A stretch of 64,000 nt of DNA, taken from the NCBI RefSeq assembly GCF_048771995.1, contig NC_133037.1:315001-379000 (forward strand), written 5' to 3'. Position 1 is the first letter of the stretch. Each line of letters begins with the position of its first letter. This stretch comes from Taeniopygia guttata. Its lineage: Eukaryota; Chordata; Aves; Passeriformes; Estrildidae. Of this stretch, positions 23,101 through 35,100 are shown one piece after another. The notes beneath the pieces were generated by a model, which made no database searches, was not told the DNA's origin, and saw nothing but the letters and a program-made list of their open reading frames with translations. The position numbers and the translations under genes are program-made.

Positions 23101-26100
23101 CTTGGCCTGGGTTAGAATAGTTACATCCTGTTTACTATGGAAAACACTTTGTGCTGATATGAGCTCTGAAATGCGTGATTTATAAGCCGGCAGGCGCTGC
23201 AGATAAGGGACTTCCCGTGATTTTGGCCACCTGTGAGAAGAAAGGGCCATGTCTTTCAGGCTGGCAGGCAGCGATGCTGGTCCCAGCTCCTGCACAGCTG
23301 CCATAGGGAGGAGGTGCTGAACATCCCTTGGGGTCCCAGATGGCTGGAGGTGCCTCTGTGCCTCAGTTTCCCTGCAGGAAAGAGCCTTGTAAGCTTCAGG
23401 TGGTGATATACTTAAAGAGTGATGAAGAAGAGCTAGAGATAATCATCCCTAAGACAAGTAAATAACCCCAAGTGAATTTCTAAATAGCTGTTTGGGAAGG
23501 GAAGGAATCATTAAGTCAGAAACATGAATGGCTTGCCATGTCCTCTGTATAGTATAAAAAAAGTTGTGTGGAGCAGTTACAGAGAAAACATAGAAAACAT
23601 ACACATTTAAGAATTTAGGCTGTGATTTTACTTTTTACTAGAATGAAATGCAGTAAAACTGCAAAATGCATTTAGCACTGCATCCACAAACTTGATCCTT
23701 TCGTCTTGATCCCCTAAGAACAGAGGTACAACTTTAAATGTGCTGCCTCATTTGTCACTCATCTGAGCATAGGAAGTTTTTCGTATCAGGCTTTGTTAGT
23801 GCGTGTCTGGCGCAGGCAGTGATGGGGTCTGGTGGGGCACAGGGGACCAAGGTCAGGGTGGTTTGTTGGAGAAGGCCCAGCCATGTTGGAGAGGGCAGTG
23901 CCATGGCCTGCAGTCCCCATGCTGACTGCTCCCTGCACCAGTCGTGGCCATGGCAGGGAGGTCGCCAACCTCCTGTGGGCGTCTGTCTGGGGGTACACCA
24001 TCTCTTGCTTATGCGTACAAAGCCCCATCACTTTGCATTCCTTTTGGGTTTTAGCATGTTTCTAGCCCCACTTCTGCCCGGGAATGTGTTGGTGTGGTGT
24101 GGCACCAATCCAAGACACATGGTGGCTTGGGGGCAGATGGGCATGAGGCAAGAGTTGCACCCCAAAGTGGGATGACCCTGCAGAGAGACCCTGCCGAGTC
24201 TCACCCTCCTGTTGCAAAGCCTAAAGATTTGCTTAATCTTCTGAACTGTCTGAAGAGAGGAGAGAGCCGAAGCTTTAGCCTGGTTCCATTAATGAAATAG
24301 TGAAGATGACTAGGGAATTAGCATCCGGGCCCTGGTGTAGCCCAGAGAGGAAGGACTGTGCTGAACAGGCTGGTGGTCACCTTCTGCCTGGTGGAAACTG
24401 CATTCCAATTCCCTGACAGATACAGCCTCAAATCCCTGCATTTATTCTGCCTAAATTCAGAATTCTGTCAGCTTCTGTGGCAGTGCAGTGCTATCTGCTT
24501 TATGACTGGATTCAGAAAGCCATAAATGTGCGTTGTCCCTGGGGTGTGGGATGCAACCCTGCAGGCATCTCTTGCTGGAATTTTGTACAGGCACTTCCCA
24601 CAACTGGAGGTTGGATTGTATGCAGGTGACCTGTGGATGGATACCTGCTGCTGCTGGAATGTCAGCCCTGCCGAGGAGTGTGGCAGTGGGGTCACAGCCT
24701 CCCCTAGGCTAAACCTGGGGTGACACTGTGAATGATTTGGAAATGGCCCTTGAAACCTGCTCGTCATTTGAAGGGCTCCAGCTGCACCTGCTGCAGCTGA
24801 CAAAAGCTGCTGCAGGAGTGACTGCAGGTGAATTGTTGGCAGTGAGACTGCTGTGATGTTCAAGCATTGTCGAATCCATCCAAGTTGTCTGAGCAGAAAT
24901 AACATGAGAATCTCAGAGGATTTGGAGTGAGGGGCTCATAAATCTTGGGTGCATCTTGGCAGGGTACTAGGAATATGAGGCATCAGTTCCACTTGCAAAT
25001 GCTGCTGTCATGCTAATTAATTTAGCACAGGAGAGTCAAGTCTGTTGTCTTGCTTTCGGCCAAACAAGTGGAATGCCTCCTCATAGACACAGGTCAATGA
25101 GAAGTTCTTAGCCACTGCCTTTGCCCCTTGGCACCTGACAGTGGAAGCCCTGCTATCAGCCTTGTGCCCCACGTGCCAGCCTTGCAGGTCAGCTCAGCAG
25201 CCAGGGCCAGTTGCATTTTCCTGTTCCGTGGCTCAGCAGTGAGGGGCTCCAGGAAGGCAGAGCAGGGCTCTGAGAGCTCTGTCCCCACTGCTCCTGAGGG
25301 GGGTGGCAAGGGAGCACCCCGGTGTTCCTGCAGCCTGTTGATATTTGTGTCTCTCCCCAGCTGCAGCCGGAGCAGCTGGACTGTGGAGCCGCTCACCTTC
25401 AGCACCCACTGGCCATCGTGAACCCCGTCACAGCCACCCCCATCTTCACCCACAGCGGCCTGACTGCAGTGGCAGTGGCCAGTGTCAACAACTACACCGT
25501 CGTGTTCCTGGGCACGGCCAGCGGAGGACTCCTGAAGGCAAGTGGGGCCCAGCAGAGCTGGGGACAGGCTGGGTGTCGGGGCTCCCCCTTCCAGCACCTC
25601 TGCTCTGCCCGGAGGATGACGTCTCCTGTCTACTTGGTTTGAGCGCCTGCTCCCTTCAGGCCATGAAAAAGTCCTTGGGTACTGCCAGAGCCTGGACAGT
25701 GATACATGCTGCCTGATGACTGTGGCTGTTAATCACTGCTCAGGGCTGCCGTGGGAGCAGGATGTTTTTGATAAACCCTAAGCTGAAAATGCTATTGTGC
25801 AGCATTGAATTATTAATTAATTTTATTACACTATTTTATGTACACAGGGGAATCACAAAGAGATTCTTCTTCACAGCTGAATCCAAAGCAGGTGTGAACC
25901 CATGGTGGAGTCTGTTCTAAATAACATGTAAGAGGTGATGCAGGGTGATGCAATGCCCCAGCTCTGCAGCCAGGACACAAGGCCAAGCTCTCAGTAACCT
26001 TAGTGCTTGAAGTTTGCCAGAGAAAGTTTTGATTCCAGGCAGCCACAGCAGTCTGGTAAACTGCCAGTATCAGAAGTCCATTGAGAAGAGGGGGAAAAGG

Positions 26101-29100
26101 CCTGGAGCAGAGACAGCTGATACCTGCTTTATCTCTGCCTGGGGGGACTGATGCATAAGGTGGGATACTGGATCAAAATACTTGGATAGAAGAAAACTTA
26201 CACAGTCTCTTCCCTTGCATCTCAGTGCTCCTGGCAGAAATGTGGGAACAATCACAAAGAGGCTCCCTGCTTTGATTTTTGCCCACAGGGGCAGGTAATT
26301 TGTGAGGGGGAGAGAGCTGGCCTTGGGCCAGGCACAGGGGCTGGGGGGCACATGCCACACGCAGAGCAGCCTGTTCACACGGCATTAACAGCTCTGCTCC
26401 ATTATCATCTCAGAGAGACCAGCCTTATCTGCAGTGCCTCCATTAGGGAGCGGCTCCTGGCTACCCTGCGCTGGGATAATTTGCTCAGATAGCTGTAATC
26501 TAATTCCACAACACAGCTGCATAACCAGAAGCCCTTCTACCTTTGGGGCTCCTTGCTCTTTGGCACGGGGCACAAGGTACTTTGCTTGAGCAAATCATTC
26601 AGATTTGTTGCCTGGGAGAAGCCAGCAGAGGGGCAGAAATAGTGCTTGCCCAGCTCCTGCCAGCAGCAGTTAGGGCTACCAGGGGCATGTATGGCGAATT
26701 AATGCAATTCTGTGGCTGCAGACGGGCATCTGGCGAGGACCATGACCACGTCTGGCCGTCATGAGAGGGTCAGCAGTGCTTGGGCAAGGCATGCCAGGCT
26801 GCGATGCCCTCAAGGGTAGCGGTGGGAGGGAGGGGTCTGTCCTGATGTGTGCAGATGTGGTGGGAGGGAGGGGTCTGTCCTGATGTGTGCAGATGTGGTG
26901 GGAGGGAGGGGTCTGTCCTGATGTGTGCAGATGTGGAAGGCCGCAGACAAGTGCTGTGGTGGGGTTACCCAGGACTTCACTCGCTCTGCTCCCACCAGCA
27001 CCCAGGGCAGTGTGTATCCTCCAGCCCACCCAGCCTGCTCCCCTGCTGCACCAGGACTGGTGGTCGCTGCCCCTCTGTGCTGCTGTGGGGCTCTCCCCCA
27101 GCGCCTGCAGCCCCTGGAATCCAGGGAAATTGCCTGTGTGAAGAGGGTGTAGGCTGAACCTGCCCGGGGCGCAGAGGGAGCCAGACACGGGTGTCTGTAA
27201 GCATCCACGAGGAGCACATCTCAGCTGTGAGGGAGAGGGGATGCAGTGGACAATGTCAGGGCTCAGTTCATCGACATCTTGGGTGATCCCAGGGAAATAA
27301 TTTAGCTTCTGGCTAGCCAGCTTCTAAAGTGGATACAGTGATAGTACCCTTTTTTTGCATAGCTCTCTATGCTGTGTTTCTTAGCAGAGAGAAGCCTGAG
27401 CCTGTGCTGTCATGCTGGGGTGTGTCAGTGCTGCTCTAGTGTAAGAATTAATTAACCTATCTTAATTATTTAATCCACATTTAGAGAACAGAGGCGCACT
27501 TGGTCATTACAATTATTGCCTTCCTTTGCTAGTAAGGCCAGAATTTTCCTCACTCCCTTTCTGTTTTAAGCTGAAAACTGACTGTCACGAGAAATTGTGT
27601 AGCCCCATTGTTATTTCCTCTCAGCAATGCCACATTTAATTTACTGAATTTTCAAGTCAAATGCCAAGACATTCAGAGAACTGAAAGGCAGGCTGATGCT
27701 CTACAGCCTTCTCCATCACTGCCAGCATTTCTGTTGGTGATTCATGAGGCAAGGTAGGACTTGACACTCCTGTGGCAGCTGCCGTGGTCCTCTGGAGTCA
27801 GCAGGGATAGAAGCTTCTTCTGGCTGGGAGTGGCAACACTTATTTTTCAAATATGCAGGGAGCAGGAGATGCCATGCTGTACAGCTCTGTTGCTGATTTT
27901 CACTGTTTTTCATTAAGTTTTGGAAACTCAGTGTTCTCTGTACAGAATGTGCGTATGAATACAGAATGTATGTGATGAGGCCTGAAGGCTGGTGCCACTT
28001 GCATGAGGGTAACACAAATGCTGCTGTGCCTGCTGGGTGAAGCTGTGCAGGGATAGAGCCTCCAATCAGACACTTTCCAGAGGCAGCCCCTCAGAGGGAC
28101 AGGGACAGTGAGGGTCCTGCATCACTGAGCAGGGCTGGGGCTTTCTGGGCCATGCCGTGCCTGCCCAGTGACACAAAGCTGAATTTCCAGGAAAGCTCTG
28201 TGTGTGCAGCCTGCAACGTGCTTAACAACTTAGGGCACCACTGAATACCACTCTGGTTTTTATTTATACCCAAGGAGAAATAATCTACTCCCCCTTAGTA
28301 TTTGAAAATAGTCTCAGTGAGTGGCCTCTTCTCTCTACAGATAAACCTGGACAGTACGATGAAAGTTATTAGCAGGAGATCCATTTTGGTGGCTTATGGA
28401 GAGCCTGTCCATCCCATCATGCAATTTGACCCTTCTGATTCCACTTACCTCTACCTGATGACCTCTTACCAGGTGAGATCTCCAGTCCTCAACAAAACAG
28501 TTCTTGGAGCACAGCATGCATGTGGTTTAGCTCAGAGCTGGGAGCAAAAATAGACGATAAGATTTTCTTTAATGGTGAGAGCCAAGATGTTCAGAGCTTT
28601 GGCTGTCACTGGCTTTCTGGGGAGGTGCGGGTCCCTTCTCCTGTGCTGGGTGATAACACCACGCAGCCCAGCTTATCAGGTCTTTGTGGTGGTCAGGTAA
28701 AAAGAAGAGTGAAAGATACTGAATACAATTGCACTTATGGCAGTGCAGAAATAAGCACAGAAATAAGGAAAGGTTGTTCCTGTACAGAAACCCCAAAATG
28801 ACAGTACATGGTCTTTAGGGAGGCTTTCAGGAGATCCTACAGACAAAAAGCCTGCCTGTCAGAAGTGGTTCCTGGGGAGGCTTCTGCTCAGTGCTTGGCA
28901 GCAGGGCTCTGCAGAGACCTGGAGAATCACAGCAGATACAGACAGGTGGTCCCATCTCCATCAAGTTAGCAGAGTAGGAAGATGATAGCTGAGCACTCCA
29001 GGCACTGAGGGTTTGTCCTGAATTACATTTTAATCTGTCAAAACATATGTACAACCCCAAATATTGCATGTTGCATTTGTATTTTTCGAGCTCTAATTCC

Positions 29101-32100
29101 CTGCAGATTGGTCATTATCATTTCACAGACCCCTTCCAGGAAGCCTCTTCAGCTGATGGCTCTGACTGTCTGATCTCAGCCCCTGGCTGGGCTGTGCCCT
29201 CTGCTCGGGCTGATCAAACAACTGGTGTGGTGCTCATGGTGCCTCCTCTGACTGCTTCTTTTCCAATAAATCTGATGAGTTAGTTTTCCTTTGGTGGAGT
29301 TAGTGTCCTGGGAAGCTCCCCAGGAGTTGACAGGGTTGGGGTGGGGCTGCTGAGCCCCGCAGGGCTGGGGGAGCAGTGAGGTGCTGTGAGTGAAGTGGGG
29401 CTCTGGCCAAGGAGCCTACAGCCTGGAGTGTGCTTGCCTGGGGAGAGCTCAGGGCTCTTAGCACCTCGCATTTTCAGTCCCCACTGTTCCAAACCACTCA
29501 GGTTTCCTTCCCAAATGTTTAGAGATCAAAGGAGGAGAGAGCAGAAACCGACACATGCTTTCCCTTCCAACTGCTCCTGCCAAGTGAGTCCCCAGAGGTA
29601 CTTTGATTTTTTCACAAATCAAGGTTTCTAAAGTGGTGCTGCTTTCTGATCTTTGTGTAAACAGCCAGAGAGTGCTGGGCTCTGTCTGGAGAGGAGCTTT
29701 CTGCAGGTCTGGGTGAGAGCTTTACACAGAGAGGGACAAGCTGTGAAGCTATGTCCATCTGACTCCTCTGGAAGGTGCAGTGTCACATTCTGTAACCTGG
29801 TCTCACATGGCTGCTGCCATGGCACCAGCTGAAAAGGAGCAGGTCAACCCAGCCTAGTTCAGCCCAGCCTAGCTCAGCTCAGCTCAGCTGGCTGCAAACC
29901 CTGTGGTTTCCCGAGCCCTAGCGGCTTGCGGCCCCTGGCTTGGAGAGGCTCCAGGGGCCCCCAGTGGGCAGCAGGTGACTTCTTGGGCTCATCCCCATGC
30001 CAGGTGGCCATGGCACAGCTCCAGCTTCCAAGCCATGCCAGGAATTGCTCCTGTGGCGTGCTGGGTGAGTTTCCTCCAGGGGAAGGGTGTCGCAGCCCGA
30101 GGCGCTGGTGTCTTGTCTCCAGCTGCACGTAGCCGTGCTGCTGCGTCCCGGCCGGGCGGGTGTTCCCGTGGGGCTGTGCCACGTTTGGAAGCAGCTGTGC
30201 TCTTGTTGTGCAGATGACACGGGTGAAGGTGGCTGCCTGCAGCCAGTACTCGACGTGCACGGAGTGCCTGGCTGCCGCTGACGCCTACTGCGGGTGGTGC
30301 ACGATGGAGACCAGGTAGGACCAGCCACGTCCTGGCACGCTTCAGCGTGTCCTTTGGCCCTCTAGCCTGGGCAAGAATTTCTGGCACCTTCTGTATTTCC
30401 CCACAGTCACACTACCAACAGGCTTTTTCCATTCCTTACAAAATACTGTTAGAAACTATTGCATCTGGCCCAAAGGGTTGGGATGTTCTTCCGAGCCAAG
30501 ATTTCACCATAGCTGTGTTGTCCTGCCACAGGCAGCTACCAGTGCAAAGAATCTCTTGCAGGTGTCAAACTTTGAAACAGGGAGAACCCACACCCTGTGA
30601 AAGTCCATGTTTTGCCCCTGCAGATCTCATCCACCAGCAGAAGACAATCACATGCAAAAGGGGATATTCAAAATTAGATTCCACATTTGCAAACTGAAGA
30701 TGCCGGACAAAATGTCATTCTCTCCTCCTGAGTTTGTGTTCAGCCTGGCCTTTTCCTGCCTTCCTCAATTCTGCTGTTCCACTGGTGCTGTGGGAGTTCG
30801 TGTTTTTATCATGGCAAGCAGACACTTAAAACATAGCAGCAAATGTTAAGGCTTAGCTGCATGGATGAAGGAGAAAGATACAGACATAAGATTTTCTCAG
30901 GAGCTTCCCTCACAAGCAATTCAACATTTTTATTACCTGTTTTAAAACTCATCAACCACGAGCTGTTCCTCTGTTTGTTGCAGGTGCTCTCTGCAGCACG
31001 AGTGCACCAACTTCACAGGGGCCAACTTCTGGGCGAGTGTGAGTGAAGGAGTGCAGCAGTGCCCTTCCATGACCATCTTGGAGCCTGAGATCAATATTGA
31101 CAAAGAGAACCCGGTGAGTTTGCTGCCAATTGCAAATCAATCTCCTGCAGGGTCCATAGAGCCACTGCCTGCTCCCAGGGTGGAGCAGCACAGCTCCTCG
31201 TGGCTTGGATGTGGGTCAGGGGGATGCTGAGCTCTGCTGCATGCTGCTGCATTAGGCCAAGGCTCTCGGGGAGCTGGGGGTGACCTGCTGCACCCAGAGC
31301 CTGAACCGGCTGGATGCCAAGTCTGTACGAAAACAGCACCCAGAGCTGAGCCTAAGGCAGAAACCACCCAGAGCTGCTGCACCAAACACACACCAAACAC
31401 ACGGTCGCAACATTTCAAACACAATCAGCTGAAGACAGCTGAATCAACTCATTTCCTGGTTTTGTACTGTTGCTATTTTAAAGTATTTTAATTCTATTTT
31501 AACAATTTTTATCAAAGTATTATTTGTTTCAAGATAGACCCTGTCTGTGGGCTTGTTTTGGAGTTGCCTACCTCTGAAAAGCATCTAAAATGTCGACAAT
31601 TTAGAAATATAATTTTCTGTGATAATAGCTGACTTTTTTGTCTAATATAGGCCCTGATAATACAAATAAATGGAACTATCCCGAACCTGAATGGAACAAA
31701 TATTTCATGTGACTATGGAAACAATATCTACACAGTAGCCAGAGTTGCTGGGGATTATGTAAACCAATTTATTTATTGCAGTTTGCTTCCACATGAGAAA
31801 TATCCAGCATTTCCTGATGACCAAGGTATGTAGAGGCAAACAATCTGTGTTCCTTCTAACCACTTTTGTGGACATAGTTTTTAATAGGCTTTATTTATTT
31901 TTTCAGTTTTATGTGCAGTTAACACTTACAGGGGAGAAAAGACCAAAGCTGTGTCTGTTTTATAGGGCACATGACTCTGAAGCATAGGAGTTCCACCATC
32001 TTTACATGAATTGATAGTATTTCAAATTTATCAATTTTTGTTTTAAACGTCAGAACTTAAATGCCAGTTCATGTACTTATTTTTATCTGGTTTGATTTAG

Positions 32101-35100
32101 TATGTACTAAGCCAAAAACATTTTAGCCCTGGGCAAATAAAGTCGTTTTTTTATATTGATATTTTCAATTGCTTTGTTTAATTTCCCTCCAAAACACATG
32201 CTGCCTTTCAGGAGAAGTTCTGGAGGAAGAGCGAGTGGGTGCCTAAAGGAGCTCAGGAACTCTTAGCCCCATTTTGCAATCAAAAGCCAGCCAGAGGTGT
32301 CCAGTGTCTCCTGCTTTCCGATGGTGCCAGAGGGGCAGCCTGCCTCGAGGCTCCACGGGCTGCCTCCAGAGGAGATGAGCGCCTGTGCATGAGGCTGAAG
32401 TCAGCTGAGCTGCTGGCTGAGCTGACCAGATCTGAACTGGCCACTTAGCGAGGCGGTCAGCCCCTCTCAGTGCCTTTGGAGAAGTCTGATGCTTTAGTCC
32501 AGACTTAAGCACTTGTAGAGTTTTCATCCTTCAAGCCTGGAGTGAATGTGCTATTGAAGATGGCTGACTTCAGCAGGGGGAGAATTAGCTAGTCCTTTTA
32601 AAATTCCACTTTTCCTAGTCTCATTTGTAAAGTTGCATTGCTTTCCTCCCAAACTATCCAAAGAATGGGAGATCATTAACTGCTCTGTATTGTTGGTTTC
32701 AGCAATGTCCAAATGAATTTCTGGAATCCAGTGCACTGATTTATTGTCTGTATTCTGAAAGAAGCATTGTTTCTTCTCCCTGGTGCTTATATGGCAAAAT
32801 TGCAAAGAAAAAAAAAATAGGCAATTTTGGGGGGAGGGAAGGTAGTCTGGTGTGTTGCCCAGCCAAAAGAGGATTTCCGCTCTCTGCAGGTTTGTTGGCA
32901 CAGGGAAAGTGAGCGGGATTTTAAAACATGATAACTAACATGTTTTAATTACCACATTTTAAAAATTATAGTTTAGCACCAACTGTACTTGAAGAGAATA
33001 ATTAAATCTGTTAATTAACACTTGCATAACATGCTGGAATTTTGTGCTGAAAGTCCCCATGTTCTTTTTTGCGAGAGTAATGTAAAGTGCTGATTTAAGA
33101 GGGAAGAGCTGAATGTCAGAGGAGAAAGGATGACTGGTCCAAGTTCTGAAATGCAGCTCAGAGGAAGCCCTAGAGAAAACAAATCATATTTAGCCCTTGT
33201 TTTCCCAAGGGTCTCTCTTGTCTACTGAGTGTGAGTGTGAGCAAGGGGTTGTTGCAACCCAATATTCTTTGGCTTGATTTTCTCAGACCACGTGGTTGTC
33301 GAAACTTCTCTCCGGGTCAACAACAAAAACATAATCCGGGCCAATTTCACCATCTATGATTGCAAAAGGATTGGGAACATTTACCCGAAGAGAGCGTAAG
33401 TGACCCCATTGTGCAGGCAGCGGAGCCACCGCGGGCAGGTGGTGGCAGGGCGTGGGTGGCACTGGGGCACTGGGTGACAGTGGTGGGGCAGTTTGAAGCC
33501 AGGAGGGTGACAGCACAGAGCTGGACGAGGGTCCTCCTGTGTGGGGTTATTGGGGGTGCTCAGCTCCTGAGAGCAGGCAGCTGGGGGCCTGGGCAGGATT
33601 TGGCAGGATCGTGGGAGATGTGATGCCAGAGGAGGGTCCTCAAGCCATCTGGACATGTTGGATTTCTTATAAGCTTAAATAATATTTTTATATAAAGCTT
33701 GTTCTGTTAACCCTTCAGCAGCAGAAGTGGCCTCCCCAGCAATCCATGGGGCATTGGGAAGGGAGGGTCATGCTCTCTTGCTGCTTCCAGCCCTGGGTGG
33801 GAGCAGTCACATACCCCCATCAGCTTGAGTGGGCTCTAGTGGCACACACCAAAACGCATCCACCTCTCAGGAGCATGACATCAGGACCTGACCACAGGGC
33901 CTGCCAGCTCTCCCATGTCTGTGAAAACAGCAGAGAGACTCTTACTCAGGTCCAGCGTGCCAGGCTCCTCAGAGAGACAGATGAGGGGAAAGTGTTTTTT
34001 TGGGGAAAATCATTTTTTGCTAAGCAGGGGAGGGTGGCTCTCAGTCTGCCTGGCATGCATGGCCTGGCCAGGCAGGGATGCCTGGGGGTGATGCGCTCTG
34101 GCCACATCCCCTGCCGGCTCCCAGGGAGAAGAGAGGGAAATCCAGCACCTGCCGTGGGTTTTTGTAGGCACCATTAAAGGCTGAAGAGTGTGAAGATGGG
34201 TTGCAGGGCTGAGGTGTGGCCCCTCTGAGCAACCTATACTCTGCTTTCCTCACCTTGCCTTTGCCATTTCAGGTGCACCAGCTGCCTCTCAGCCAGGTGG
34301 AAGTGTCACTGGTGCCCCTCCGCCTACAGCTGTGTGTCCAACCGCTCACAGTGTGAGGATGCGCTGCGGATGGAGGTGAGGCTCGTTCAGCTGCTGCTCG
34401 GGCTCCGAGCCTGCTCCAGCAGTGGCCAGCACTCGCTGGCCGTGGCTCGTGCCCTGCTGGGGTTGGGCACCCTGCCCAGCTGGTGTTCAGGAGCGGGGTG
34501 CGTGCGGGTGGGTAGCACCGTGCCCTGCCGCTGCGCTGTGCCGAGCCGTGCCTGGGGGCAGGCTGGCTCAGGGATTCAGGTGTCCTGGTGCCTCCTGTGG
34601 GCTCCATCTCTTGGCTTTCTATGACTTGTCATACCTGGAGCAATGCCGCTCTTTCTCCACATCGGCCTCCTGGATTTGAGTAGAAGAAGAAACAGCCATT
34701 TTCCACCATTCCCTTGGCTTTGACTTGAGGTTGCTTTATGTTAAAAATGTGCTAGGGCACCATTAGGGTGCTCACCCAGAGGAGAAAATCGCCCCTTTCC
34801 AAACTGCAGCTTTAATACCCAGAGGCTCAGAGTGTTCCTACTACTGAAGTTTAAATTGAAGTTAATTTAAATGAAATGGGCCTTTTAGCAATCAATCTGC
34901 TCTAGATCCAAGCCAAGCTTTTACACTGTAAATGGAATATCCCTTTTGCACCTCTGCTCTTAACTCAGGTCTCCCGTGTTCCCCATGCTCATCATCGAGA
35001 GGAGCTTGGCCCCGTGTCAGATGTCCCAACCTCCCTCTCAGGCTGAGCCCAGGGCCAGCTCTGGCATCACTCCCCTCCAGCTGGGAGGAGTGCAGGGCAT

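Larger units (their letters stand above)
9062..25360 (+). other. PLXND1: PLXND1 intron 1 (16.3 kb)
   Basis: The donor is GTACGG at 9062 and the acceptor CTCTCCCCAG ends at 25360. No coding exon is recognised inside. The first few hundred bases still belong to the CpG island. The rest contains a 35-base direct duplication, an interrupted T tract, a 30-bp minisatellite and a GTTT-rich simple repeat, all listed separately. Large first introns of developmental receptor genes often hold enhancers, but none can be proven here. Confidence 0.9.

Noticed and set aside
25537..25543. Alternative GT donor at 25542 for exon 2
   Set aside because: It would add four bases and shift the frame into exon 3, while the GC donor at 25538 keeps the conserved protein intact.
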